Of a stretch of 64,000 nucleotides of DNA, positions 33,755-42,244 are shown piece by piece. The stretch is taken from contig CAZVYX010000024.1 in the NCBI GenBank assembly GCA_964631725.1, positions 20,631 to 84,630 on the forward strand, written 5' to 3'. The translations under genes were made by a program, and so were the position numbers. This DNA comes from GCA-2731375 sp964631725 (GTDB lineage Bacteria; Pseudomonadota; Alphaproteobacteria; GCA-2731375). Positions within the stretch are counted from its first letter, which is position 1; each line of letters opens with the position of its first letter. The notes beneath the pieces are model-generated. The model worked only from the letters and a program-made list of their open reading frames with translations. It was not told where the DNA came from and did no database searches.

Positions 33755-33801
33755 TTTGCGCTCCCTCCGCCGCATATCCTATCGTTACGGGCCGGAGTGG
33801 T

Positions 33802-33830
33802 CCAATATGATCACCTGTAATTCGTGACAA
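33802..33830 (-). promoter_or_regulatory. Candidate promoter for the second hydantoinase operon
   Basis: On the minus strand TTGTCA (33830-33825) is followed, after exactly 17 bases, by TATTGG (33807-33802), about 48 bases before the MetX-like ATG. The -35 box matches five of six consensus bases; the -10 box is weak. The 92-base gap also must hold the promoter of the divergent sulfatase operon. Confidence 0.33.
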
Positions 33831-33846
33831 AGAAGGGCTGATCGCC

Positions 33847-35760
33847 ATGAGCAAGCCAAAACCAGCTTCGCCGACGACCCAGGCTGCCCAACGGGAGGTG
33901 CTGGACGCACTGCCGTTCGAGGATCAGTTCGATTTCGAGCAGGCCCAGCGCGGCTTCATCGCGACCATTCCCGATGGCGTCGTGATGAATGAACGGGGCC
34001 GGGCAATGTGGGATCTGAATGCCTACGATTTCCTGGCGGAAGAAGAGGCGCCGGATACAGTCAATCCGAGCCTGTGGCGGATGGCCAAGTTGAACATGAA
34101 CAATGGCCTGTACCAGGTCTGCGACCGTGTCTACCAATTGCGCGGCATCGATCTGGCCAATATGACGATTGTCGAGGGCGACAGCGGCTTGATCATCATC
34201 GACCCCATGATGACGGCGGAGGTCGCCCGTGCCGGATTGGAGCTCTACTATGCTCATCGCCCGCAAAAGCCGGTGGTGTGCGTCATCTATAGTCATAGCC
34301 ATGTAGACCATTATGGCGGCGTCATGGGCGTGACGAGTGTCGAGGATGCAGCTTCGGGCAAGGTCAGCGTGATTGCGCCGGATCAGTTTGTCGAAGAATT
34401 AAGCGGCGAGAACATCATCGCCGGCAATGCCATGACGCGCCGGGCGCAGTTCCAATTCGGCGGCCTGTTGCGGCCGGGCCCGCGCGGCCAGGTTGACGCG
34501 GGACTTGGCAAGGTGACGTCGCGGGGCCGTGTCACGCTGATTGCGCCGACCTTGGTGATAACCGATAAAACCGAAACGCACACCATCGACGGTGTCGAAA
34601 TTGTTTTTCAACTGGCTCCGGATTCGGAGGCGCCGGCTGAAATGCACATGTTCATGCCGCAGCTTAGTGTTTTGAACATGGCGGAGAACACCACGCGCCT
34701 CCTACACAATTTCATTCCTTTTCGCGGCTCCGTCGTTCGAGACCCGCGCATCTGGTCGCGGCATATCTCCGATGCCATGGCGATGTTTGGCGAGCGGACC
34801 GAAGTTCTGATCGGTCAGCATCATTGGCCCACCTGGGGCCGGGACGAAGTACGGGCCTATTTGGAGAAACAGCGGGATTTGTACAAATATATCCACGATC
34901 AAACCGTCCGCCTGATGAACCACGGCCTCAATCGGGAGGAAATAGCCGAGGAACTGGCTCTACCCCCCGGTCTGGACCGGGCATGGCCGGTGCGGGGCTA
35001 CTACGGCAGCGTCAGCCATAACGCCAAGGCGGTCTATCAACGGTACCTGAGTTGGTATGACGCCAATCCGGCCAATCTGAACCAATTGCCCCGGCGCGCG
35101 GCGGGGGCTAAGATGGTGGAGTACATGGGCGGCGCCGAAGCGCTGCTTATTCGTGCCTGGGCGGATTTCGAGGCTGGCGAGTACCGTTGGGTGGCCCAGG
35201 TGTTGAGCCATCTGGTATTTGCCGAACCGGAAAATCTGGAGGGGCGGGGCCTGTTGGCGGATGCCTTCGAGCAGCTTGGCTATCAGGCGGAAAGTGCGAC
35301 ATGGCGCAACGCCTACCTGTATGGCGCGCAGGAGCTGCGCCACGGCCTGGCCAAGCTGCCGCCACGGCAGATGATCAGCCCGGATACCCTGACGGCTCTA
35401 ACCGGCGGCGCGTTGTTCGATTTCATGGCCGTGCGCCTGAATGGAGACAAGGCGGCCGGTCTGCAGTGGCGAATCAACTGGCATCTCAGCGATATTGATG
35501 AACGCCTGATGATGAATTTGCAGAATTGCACCATGACCTACATGCCGGGGGAAACAGCAGACGACGCAACCGCCGCCGTGCGGGTTAGCCGTGAAGTTCT
35601 GGTGGCCGTGAACGTGCGCAAGATCAGCGTGGCGGAAGCATTGCTGGCGGGTGACATGGAAATCGAAGGTGACCGGTCGGCGGTTGAACGGTTGTTCGAA
35701 ATGCTTGATGATTTTTCCATGATGTTCGACGTGGTCGCGCCGAGCCTGAAGGGGGATTGA
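33847..35760 (+). CDS. Alkylsulfatase-like metallo-beta-lactamase-fold hydrolase
   Basis: A 637-residue protein matching the SdsA1/BDS1 type alkylsulfatases: an N-terminal metallo-beta-lactamase domain with HSHVDH at residues 150-155, later QHHWPTWG, a helical dimerisation domain starting around residue 330 (DQTVRLMNHG), and a C-terminal SCP2-like domain ending about GVVAPSL. These enzymes cleave primary alkyl sulfates to alcohol and sulfate using a binuclear zinc site. No signal peptide is visible, whereas SdsA1 is exported, so this one is probably cytosolic. It starts the sulfatase-oxidoreductase-dioxygenase operon, with four bases to the next gene. Confidence 0.9.
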   Translation: MSKPKPASPTTQAAQREVLDALPFEDQFDFEQAQRGFIATIPDGVVMNERGRAMWDLNAYDFLAEEEAPDTVNPSLWRMAKLNMNNGLYQVCDRVYQLRGIDLANMTIVEGDSGLIIIDPMMTAEVARAGLELYYAHRPQKPVVCVIYSHSHVDHYGGVMGVTSVEDAASGKVSVIAPDQFVEELSGENIIAGNAMTRRAQFQFGGLLRPGPRGQVDAGLGKVTSRGRVTLIAPTLVITDKTETHTIDGVEIVFQLAPDSEAPAEMHMFMPQLSVLNMAENTTRLLHNFIPFRGSVVRDPRIWSRHISDAMAMFGERTEVLIGQHHWPTWGRDEVRAYLEKQRDLYKYIHDQTVRLMNHGLNREEIAEELALPPGLDRAWPVRGYYGSVSHNAKAVYQRYLSWYDANPANLNQLPRRAAGAKMVEYMGGAEALLIRAWADFEAGEYRWVAQVLSHLVFAEPENLEGRGLLADAFEQLGYQAESATWRNAYLYGAQELRHGLAKLPPRQMISPDTLTALTGGALFDFMAVRLNGDKAAGLQWRINWHLSDIDERLMMNLQNCTMTYMPGETADDATAAVRVSREVLVAVNVRKISVAEALLAGDMEIEGDRSAVERLFEMLDDFSMMFDVVAPSLKGD

Positions 35761-35764
35761 TGCA

Positions 35765-36739
35765 ATGGCGGAAAAGACATTTCAAGTGGGGGTTATCGGG
35801 CTCGGCATTATGGGCCGGCGGATGATTTCCAATCTGCTAACCCATCCCCGTCTGAGCGTCGCCGGCGTCTGGGATCCCGACGGCCGGGCCTGCGCCGACG
35901 CGGCGGCGGAAACGCCGGGCCTGGCGGTCATGGCGGATGCCGAGGCGGTCATTTCCGCCGCCGATCTGGTCTATATCGCCACGCCGCCCCTGTGGCACCG
36001 GGACTATGTGGACCGTGCCATGGCCGCCGGGAAGCCGGTCTATTGCGAGAAACCCCTGGGTATCGATCTGGCGGACAGCCGCGATATGGTCGCGGTGTTG
36101 GAGGAGAGCAATACGCCCAACATCGTGAATTTCATTCAGGCCTCGTCCCGGGCCGTGACCTTGACCAAGGAGCGGATCGACAGCGGCGCCCTGGGCCGGA
36201 TCATCGGCGTCGATATCATCGTGCACTTCACCCGTTGGCCGCGGGATTGGCAGGCGGACGCGGATTGGCTGCGCTTTCGCGAGCAGGGAGGCTATACACG
36301 CGAGGTGCTGTCGCATTTTGTCTTTGTCACCCAGCGTCTGCTGGGGCCGGCGACGCTGATTACGTCCTGCCCGGTCTACCAGGACGATCCCGATCTTTGC
36401 GAAACCCATATCTCGGCTGTATTGGACTGCGATGGCGTGCCGGTATCGATACTGGGCTCCAGCGGCGGGGCGGGGCCGGACCGGGTGGAAATGACGGTCT
36501 GGGGCAGCGAACGCAGCCATCGCCTGCATGACTGGTTTTTTCTCCAATCCAGCGTCGGCGGCGAATGGCAAAGGGAATTCCCCGAAGTCGAAGATCCCCG
36601 CGCTGAAGGTTTCCGGTTGCAATTGGACAATGTCGCGGCTTGGATGGACGGCCAGCCCAATGCCTTGGCCAGCGCGGCCGATGCCCTGGGCGTACAGGAA
36701 TTGATCGAGAGTATGTTGGGCGCGGAAGAGGGGAGTTGA
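35765..36739 (+). CDS. Gfo/Idh/MocA-family NAD(P)-dependent oxidoreductase
   Basis: A 324-residue Gfo/Idh/MocA-family dehydrogenase. The Rossmann motif is VGVIGLGIMGRRM (residues 8-20), and CEKPLG (about residues 95-100) carries the conserved Lys. The C-terminal domain begins NFIQASSRAVTL. Family members oxidise or reduce sugar, inositol or other polyol hydroxyls with NAD(P). It lies four bases after the sulfatase gene and four before the dioxygenase, so it probably oxidises the alcohol released by desulfation or a hydroxylated intermediate; that order is inferred. Confidence 0.87.
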   Translation: MAEKTFQVGVIGLGIMGRRMISNLLTHPRLSVAGVWDPDGRACADAAAETPGLAVMADAEAVISAADLVYIATPPLWHRDYVDRAMAAGKPVYCEKPLGIDLADSRDMVAVLEESNTPNIVNFIQASSRAVTLTKERIDSGALGRIIGVDIIVHFTRWPRDWQADADWLRFREQGGYTREVLSHFVFVTQRLLGPATLITSCPVYQDDPDLCETHISAVLDCDGVPVSILGSSGGAGPDRVEMTVWGSERSHRLHDWFFLQSSVGGEWQREFPEVEDPRAEGFRLQLDNVAAWMDGQPNALASAADALGVQELIESMLGAEEGS

Positions 36740-36743
36740 GGGG

Positions 36744-37808
36744 ATGACGGTGGAAGATATTGCGCCGATTGAAGGATCTTGCGCCTGGTATGGCGAGGCC
36801 GTGGCGGATGACCCGCGCTGGCGCTTTGCCCTGTCCGACGAAGATATCGCGGAGTTGCGGTCCGCCTTGGCCGCCGTGCGGGCCCAGGGCATCCCATGGG
36901 AGCAAATGACCAAGGCGGATTTCCCCCTTCCCGGCTTGGCCGGCAAGCTGGCCGAGATGGCCGGGGAACTGGAGCATGGCAGCGGCCTCGCCAATCTGTC
37001 CGGGCTGCCGGTGCAGGCGTTCGGCGATGATGTGCGCCATGTCTGGTATGGCATCGGCCTGCACGTGGGCCAGCCGATATATCAGGACTGTAACGGCCTG
37101 CTGATGCGCGACATCCAGGATGAAAGCCAGGACACGGACACCATCCTGGGCCACAAGTTGACGGCCAAGGACGGCAGTACCTTCACATCGTCCAAGGCGC
37201 GGACCTTGTCCAACAATCTATTGCGCTTTCATACCGACCGCGCCGATGTGGTGGCCTTGCTGTGTCTGCGCCAGGCGGCGGTTGGCGGGGTCAGCCGCAT
37301 AGCATCTTCGGCGACGGTGCATAATGTCATGCTGCAACGGCATCCCGATCTGGCCACGCTGTTGTACGGTCCCTATCACCGCTCCCGCCTGGGTGAGGAA
37401 CGGGGCGGCGAGGCCTTGAGTTATCCGCTGCCGGTGTTCGGTCAGCGGGATGGCCGTTTCACTTCGCACTACTCGCGCACATATGTGGAAGCGGCCCAGG
37501 AAATGCCGGATGTTCCAGTGATGGAAGAGCGCCATTGGCGGGCCTTGGATGTGTTGCATGATCTGGCCGAAGAGCTTTGCATGGAGATGACCATGCAGGC
37601 GGGCGATATGCAGTTCATCAACAACCATGTGATCTATCACGCCCGCACGGCCTACCAGGATCATCCTGGCAGCGACATGGACCAGCGCCGTTGTCTGCAT
37701 CGTTTGTGGCTGTCCATGCCCAACAGCCGGCCCCTGCCGGAAGACCACGCCGTGCTGTGGCGCAATGTCGAGGCCGGTGCCTTGCGCGGCGGTATCGTCC
37801 AGGGCTGA
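36744..37808 (+). CDS. TauD/TfdA-family Fe(II)/2-oxoglutarate dioxygenase
   Basis: A 354-residue non-heme iron dioxygenase of the TauD/TfdA group, here the longer form related to clavaminate-synthase-like proteins. The iron ligands appear as HTD in RFHTDRADVV (about residues 160-169) and the distal histidine in FINNHVIYHART; the 2-oxoglutarate arginine is in CLHRLWLSMP. Known members hydroxylate next to sulfonate, sulfate or ether groups, causing loss of sulfite, sulfate or an aldehyde; AtsK is an alkylsulfatase of this type. Being coupled to an MBL-type sulfatase is unusual. Confidence 0.86.
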   Translation: MTVEDIAPIEGSCAWYGEAVADDPRWRFALSDEDIAELRSALAAVRAQGIPWEQMTKADFPLPGLAGKLAEMAGELEHGSGLANLSGLPVQAFGDDVRHVWYGIGLHVGQPIYQDCNGLLMRDIQDESQDTDTILGHKLTAKDGSTFTSSKARTLSNNLLRFHTDRADVVALLCLRQAAVGGVSRIASSATVHNVMLQRHPDLATLLYGPYHRSRLGEERGGEALSYPLPVFGQRDGRFTSHYSRTYVEAAQEMPDVPVMEERHWRALDVLHDLAEELCMEMTMQAGDMQFINNHVIYHARTAYQDHPGSDMDQRRCLHRLWLSMPNSRPLPEDHAVLWRNVEAGALRGGIVQG

Positions 37809-37814
37809 ATGTAG

Positions 37815-38249
37815 CTAGGGCAGTGGCACGCCCGGCACCCAAAGATAGCCGTCCTGATCGATGATGTAGGCCTCGCGTAGGCCATGGGGTTTGTCCAGGG
37901 CGCCGGCCAGGACTTCGAAACCCAGCTCCCGCGCCCTTGCCTCGGCCAGATCGGGGTCGCGGCCGTAAAGACGCAGTTCCGCGCCGATGCCGCGCGCCAG
38001 GTCCCCGTCCAGGCTGCCCTTTAGGGGATGGTCGCTGTAGGTGTGATCGGCATGTAGCATCCATTCCGCCGCCTCGGTGCGCACGGCGGCGAAATCCGGG
38101 TCCGCATGCACGACCTCGGCGCCCAGAACCTCTTTCTGAAAGGTCAGGGCGGCGGTGACGTCGCGGACCACCAGATTGATGCCCAAACCGCGCAGACCGC
38201 GGCCATATTCGGGCGCTGGCATCCACGGCGTTCCAGTGGCCAGTTTCAT
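37815..38249 (-). CDS. VOC (glyoxalase/dioxygenase) superfamily protein
   Basis: A 144-residue single-chain VOC-fold protein with two beta-alpha-beta-beta-beta modules: GLGINLVVRDVTAALTFQKEVLGAEVV in the first (residues about 21-47) and DPDLAEARARELGFEVL...DGYLWVPG in the second. Metal-binding positions are plausible (His at the first module, Glu in REAYIIDQDG), but the family ranges from glyoxalases to antibiotic-binding proteins and no reaction can be set. It converges on the TauD gene with six bases between stops and is divergent from the MocR regulator, which may control it. Confidence 0.78.
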   Translation of the reverse strand: MKLATGTPWMPAPEYGRGLRGLGINLVVRDVTAALTFQKEVLGAEVVHADPDFAAVRTEAAEWMLHADHTYSDHPLKGSLDGDLARGIGAELRLYGRDPDLAEARARELGFEVLAGALDKPHGLREAYIIDQDGYLWVPGVPLP

Positions 38250-38264
38250 TTTCCACTCCCTTTT

Positions 38265-38283
38265 TGACCATGAAAACGGGTCA
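38265..38283. promoter_or_regulatory. TGACC-N9-GGTCA inverted repeat between VOC and MocR genes
   Basis: TGACC at 38265-38269 and GGTCA at 38279-38283 form an inverted repeat in the 120-base divergent gap, 15 bases upstream of the VOC start codon. The left half lies within TTGACC, a -35-like hexamer. The position suits an operator for the neighbouring MocR protein, though MocR sites are often direct repeats. Confidence 0.3.
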
Positions 38284-38369
38284 TGCGAAGCCTACCTCGA
38301 AAATGGCTCAATAAAAAGCAAGAAATATGCTATAAACATGAGGCCAATTTTGATGAGGAGTTGCAGACC

Positions 38370-39875
38370 ATGTCGAGCGGCGGAAATTTGTTGGCTCTAA
38401 GCCTGAGTATCGAGGGAGAGGGCCCCCTTTATCGGCAGTTGTACAACGGTTTGCGCCTGATGATCCTGGATGGCCGCTTGCCCTCGGGCGGCCGCCTGCC
38501 GGCCAATCGTGTGCTGGCCCAGGATCTATCGCTGTCCCGCAATACCGTGGCCACGGCCCTGCAACAGCTCCTGGCGGAGGGTTATGTGGAAACCCGGCGG
38601 GGGGATGGCACCTATGTAGCCTCGGAACTGCCCGATGAGGTTTTGGGCGGAGCCGGGCAGCACCGGCCCGAGCGTCCGACGGCCTATTGGAACGATCAAA
38701 ACGATGAAATCGCCCGGCGCTATGGCCTTTCCCGGCGTGGACAGGCGCTGGCGGCGATCAGCCGGGTTTCCGTCGACAACGTGGCCGCTTTTGCCCCTGG
38801 CCCGGATATTGCCGCCTTTCCCTTTGACACCTGGGCCCGTCTGCTGGCCCGGTTCTGGCGCCGGCCGGGCCCGGAACTGGCGATCAGCCACGATGCCGGC
38901 GGTTATCCGCCGTTGAAGGTCGCGATCGCCGCCTATTTGGGCGCCGTGCGGGGTGTGCGTTGCGATAGCGGCCAGATCATTGTGGTCAGCGGCGCCCAGC
39001 AGGCGATCAGTCTGGCGGCGCAGGTTCTGCTGGACCATGACGATCAGGCCATGGTGGAGGAACCGGGCTATGGCGGTATTCGCGGCGCGTTGACGGCGGC
39101 CGGCCTGCGTATCGCCAATGTGCCGGTTGATGATGAAGGCATGGACATCGCCGCCGGCGAGGCGCGGGCGCCCCTGGCCCGGCTGGCCTGCGTCGCGCCA
39201 TCGCACCAGCATCCCCTGGGCGTGGTGATGAGCCTGCGCCGGCGCCTGGCCCTGATCGAATGGGCCCGGCGGCGCCAGGGCTGGATTCTGGAAGATGACT
39301 ATGACAGCGAATACCGCTACGCCGGACGGCCCCTGGCGGCCCTGCAGGGCCTCGATCCCACCGGACGGGTGATCTATGTGGGCAGCTTTTCGAAGGTCCT
39401 GTTTCCCGCCCTGCGCCTGGGCTATCTGGTGGTGCCGCCCGATCTGGTCGATCCCTTTGTCCGGGCCCGGCGGGTGCTGGACGATCATACCGCCATGCTG
39501 GCGCAGCCGGTCCTGGCGCATTTTATCGAAGATGGCCATTTCGCCGCCCATGTGCGCCGCATGCGACGTCTTTACGCGGCCCGTCAGGAGGCCCTGCTGG
39601 CGGCAGCCCGGCGTCATCTGAAAGGTTTGCTGGAGATCGACGCGGATGAAGCGGGCATGCACCTGATTGCCAGGCCCGGCAAGGCGCTGCCCGGGCCAAT
39701 GGATGACCGGCAGTTGGCCAAGGTTGCCGCCGAGGCGGGTGTTACGGTGATGCCGCTGAGCATCACCTATGCCGGCAAACCGCAGCGCCAGGGTCTGATA
39801 CTGGGTTATGCGGCCCACGATGAAGATGTGATTGCCGATGCCGCGCGCCGTTTGGGCGAAATCATGGTCGCCTGA
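38370..39875 (+). CDS. MocR-family transcriptional regulator (GntR helix-turn-helix plus aminotransferase-like domain)
   Basis: A 501-residue PdxR/MocR-type regulator. The N-terminal winged helix (about residues 15-82) includes GPLYRQLYNGLRLMILDG, RLPANRVLAQDLSLSRNTV and GYVETRRGDGTYVA. The rest is a fold-type I aminotransferase-like domain with the pyridoxal aspartate in ILEDDYDSEYRY and a lysine in VGSFSKVLFPALRLGY, so it can likely bind PLP. Such proteins sense PLP or an amino compound. It is the only classical DNA-binding regulator in the window. ATG 38370 follows GAGGAG; the frame continues 29 residues upstream without conserved content. It probably controls itself and the divergent VOC gene. 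Confidence 0.9.
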   Translation: MSSGGNLLALSLSIEGEGPLYRQLYNGLRLMILDGRLPSGGRLPANRVLAQDLSLSRNTVATALQQLLAEGYVETRRGDGTYVASELPDEVLGGAGQHRPERPTAYWNDQNDEIARRYGLSRRGQALAAISRVSVDNVAAFAPGPDIAAFPFDTWARLLARFWRRPGPELAISHDAGGYPPLKVAIAAYLGAVRGVRCDSGQIIVVSGAQQAISLAAQVLLDHDDQAMVEEPGYGGIRGALTAAGLRIANVPVDDEGMDIAAGEARAPLARLACVAPSHQHPLGVVMSLRRRLALIEWARRRQGWILEDDYDSEYRYAGRPLAALQGLDPTGRVIYVGSFSKVLFPALRLGYLVVPPDLVDPFVRARRVLDDHTAMLAQPVLAHFIEDGHFAAHVRRMRRLYAARQEALLAAARRHLKGLLEIDADEAGMHLIARPGKALPGPMDDRQLAKVAAEAGVTVMPLSITYAGKPQRQGLILGYAAHDEDVIADAARRLGEIMVA

Positions 39876-39965
39876 AGATGAAAGCTTGCGATGAAAGCTT
39901 GCGATGATTGGGCCCCTCGCCTATTTTCGCCGCGCCCGCTGCCGGGTATTGCCGAGGAGAACACC

Positions 39966-40385
39966 ATGAGCGACGACATTCTGAACCCCCATAGTGCCCT
40001 AGTTTACATCATGGTGCTGGTCTCCGCCGCCGATAACGACATGACCGACCGGGAATTGAAACGGATCGGCGACCAGGTGCAAAACCTTCCCGTGTTCGAG
40101 GATTTCGATACCGCCGAACTGGTTCCCCTGGCCGAGGAATGCGCCGCCAAACTGGGCCAGCCCGGTGGCCTGGACCAGGTTCTGGATCTGATCGTTGCTT
40201 CCCTGCCGGCCAAACTCAGCGAAACCGCCTATGCCCTGGCCTGTGAGATCGCCGCCGCCGATCTGCATGTGGAGCAGGAAGAACTGCGCCTGCTGCAACA
40301 GTTGCGCGACAGTCTGCAACTGGACCGCCTGATCGCCGCCGCCATCGAACGCGGCGTCCGCGCCCGCCACACCAGCCTGGACTGA
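39966..40385 (+). CDS. TerB-family protein
   Basis: A 139-residue all-helical protein of the TerB (tellurite-resistance B) superfamily, with acidic metal-binding-type stretches ALVYIMVLVSAADNDMTDRE and ACEIAAADLHVEQEEL, both carrying the conserved D/E pattern. ATG 39966 follows GAGGAGAACACC. No other ter gene is near, so tellurite resistance should not be inferred. It lies 90 bases after the MocR gene and 44 before a hydratase gene, with no clear functional link to either. Confidence 0.82.
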   Translation: MSDDILNPHSALVYIMVLVSAADNDMTDRELKRIGDQVQNLPVFEDFDTAELVPLAEECAAKLGQPGGLDQVLDLIVASLPAKLSETAYALACEIAAADLHVEQEELRLLQQLRDSLQLDRLIAAAIERGVRARHTSLD

Positions 40386-40429
40386 GCCGGCGGCACCCCG
40401 CGTCCCGCAGGAACCCGCGGAGCGTCCCC

Positions 40430-41215
40430 TTGGACATCGCATCGCAACAAGAGCTTGCGCGGTTGCTGGCAACGTTGCGCCGGGAGGGCCGGCAACAGAG
40501 CGGTCTCGAACCACGGCTGGTGCCGCCCAACAAGGCCACGGCCTATGCTGTTGCGCAAATGGTGGCCGAAGAACTAGGCTGGGATGTCGCGGGATGGAAG
40601 ATCGCGGCGATCAAGGCGGAAATGCAGCAGGCCCTGCGCACCGACAGCCCGATTTATGGCCGGGTATTTGCGCCGATGGTCAAGGCATCGCCCCAACGCG
40701 TTGTCCATGCCGATTTGTGCAGTCCGATCCCGGAAGCCGAATATATGGCGCGGCTGGGCGACGACCTGCCGCCGCGCACGGCGCCCTATACAGTTGAAGA
40801 GGTCACCGAAGCCGTGGCGTCCCTGCACCCAGGCCTCGAACTTGCCGAATGCCGCTTTATCCATGATGAAAATTTCCCGCCGCTGGCGGCAATCCTGGCC
40901 GATGGCGCCGGCGCCAGCATGATCGTCCACGGCCCGGCCATCGAAAATTGGCGGGAACGTAATATTGCCGCCCAGCAGGTCGAACTCCATTGCAATGGCA
41001 AGCTGCGCCGGCAAGGCACGGCCGCCGATGCCCTGGATCACCCCATGCTCCCGCTGACCTGGCTGGTCAACGAGTTGTCGCGGTCCGGCATCGGCATGAA
41101 GGCCGGCCAGATGATCAGCACCGGCACCCTGACCGGCATGCTGGCCCCCAAGCCTGGCGAAACTTACGTTGCGGATTTCGGGCCGTTCGGAGAGGTCTCC
41201 GCGACCTATGAGTAG
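40430..41215 (+). CDS. 2-keto-4-pentenoate hydratase (MhpD)-like protein
   Basis: A 261-residue FAH-fold protein of the MhpD/2-hydroxypentadienoate hydratase type. Visible are YAVAQMVAEELGWDVAGWKIA, PIPEAEYMARLG in the metal site (the usual motif is a Glu-x-Glu; here EAEYMARL), ELAECRFI with the next acidic ligand, and HPMLPLTWLVNELSRSG. The end GMLAPKPGETYVADFG is conserved. The family adds water to dienols in meta-cleavage pathways, or decarboxylates oxalocrotonate. The start is TTG 40430 with CGGAGCG upstream; no ATG fits the conserved N-terminus. A second, different hydratase lies at 50856. Confidence 0.82.
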   Translation: MDIASQQELARLLATLRREGRQQSGLEPRLVPPNKATAYAVAQMVAEELGWDVAGWKIAAIKAEMQQALRTDSPIYGRVFAPMVKASPQRVVHADLCSPIPEAEYMARLGDDLPPRTAPYTVEEVTEAVASLHPGLELAECRFIHDENFPPLAAILADGAGASMIVHGPAIENWRERNIAAQQVELHCNGKLRRQGTAADALDHPMLPLTWLVNELSRSGIGMKAGQMISTGTLTGMLAPKPGETYVADFGPFGEVSATYE

Positions 41216-41227
41216 GGCGAGGCTCTT

Positions 41228-41243
41228 AAGGGAAGCGTCCCTT
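41228..41243. terminator. Short hairpin between convergent genes
   Basis: AAGGGA (41228-41233) pairs with TCCCTT (41238-41243) over an AGCG loop, followed by TTAT. It lies 12 bases past the hydratase stop and before the stop of the convergent SnoaL-like gene, so it may terminate either transcript. Confidence 0.45.
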
Positions 41244-41291
41244 TATGGCGCCCGACACTTGGTCAGAATTTGGGTGTAGATGGCTCAGGTT

Positions 41292-42056
41292 TCAAAACTT
41301 GCCATTACTGTTTTTCCACTCACTCTGCGGCGCAATTTTCTCGGTTGTATCCCAATGCTCCACCAGTTTGCTATCAGCGATACGAAAGAGGTCGTAAAAG
41401 GCGGAGTGGGCGCCGTTAAAGGTGCCCTCGCTGACGCAAAGCGCAAAATTGCCCTCGGCCAAGGCACGATGGACCCGATGGTAGTCGATATCCCTGATAC
41501 CATTGTTCGAAGCTCTCAGAGCGAGGCGTAGCGTGGACACGTCATCCGAGAGCCGTGGATTGTGTTCGGTGTAGGCGTCCTCGTCGACAAATGCCGATAA
41601 TTGGTCAAGTTGACCATCGATCAGCACGGTTTCGACAAAGGATCGAACAAAGGCACGGTTTCTTTCTGTCAGGTGACGGTCAACAACATCGGTTGCTCCG
41701 TCCACCATGCTATGGCCTGATGGATTGGGGCCTAGTCTTGCCTGTATGTTGTCCCAATGCTCCACCGCCTGGTCGGCTTCGAAGCGGAATACTTCGAAAC
41801 CTATGTTCCGGCGCGAGAAATCGTACTCGGTATGGGCGAAGACAAAGTTGCCATCTTCGAAGGCGCGCACGATGTTTACCTTCGGCGAAGTTTTGGATAG
41901 CCGTTGGAACAGGGCCGCCAACCCTTCGCTTCCTTCATGGGTTTGAGGATTGTGCTGAATGTATTCATCCTCATTCACCACGGCAACCGGCCCTGGGTCA
42001 CCTGTTTCGATGCTTTTCAGCAAAGCGCGTATCTGATCCTTTTTTGCCAGAGCCAT
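41292..42056 (-). CDS. Tandem SnoaL-like (NTF2-fold) protein
   Basis: A 254-residue protein made of two homologous SnoaL-like halves. Half one (about 1-115) has YIQHNPQTHEGSEGL and EHWDNIQARLG; half two (about 130-254) repeats them as YTEHNPRLSDDVSTL and EHWDTTEKIA. Each half resembles the predicted SnoaL-like aldol condensation group, small single-domain NTF2-fold proteins that normally form dimers, so this is probably an internally fused dimer. I use ATG 42056; TTG 42071 would add five residues. No partner genes point to a substrate, and the gene is flanked by gaps of 76 and 188 bases. Confidence 0.78.
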   Translation of the reverse strand: MALAKKDQIRALLKSIETGDPGPVAVVNEDEYIQHNPQTHEGSEGLAALFQRLSKTSPKVNIVRAFEDGNFVFAHTEYDFSRRNIGFEVFRFEADQAVEHWDNIQARLGPNPSGHSMVDGATDVVDRHLTERNRAFVRSFVETVLIDGQLDQLSAFVDEDAYTEHNPRLSDDVSTLRLALRASNNGIRDIDYHRVHRALAEGNFALCVSEGTFNGAHSAFYDLFRIADSKLVEHWDTTEKIAPQSEWKNSNGKF

Positions 42057-42244
42057 ATTCAACCAATCCAACCGGGATCAAAAGCATGCTTTCATTCATG
42101 GGGTGCTGTATGTGCAGGACATATCAAGACACCAAGGCGGCATATTAACATGGCTATCGACGACCACGATCCCTTTTGAAGGCAACAGGGTCATGTTCCC
42201 CGTGCTCTGACCCAATCCCAGAGGGCAAAGAGGACGGCTTCCCG

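Noticed and set aside
39966..40385. Tellurite-resistance locus
   Set aside because: Only a TerB-like protein is present; terA, terC, terD and terE are absent.
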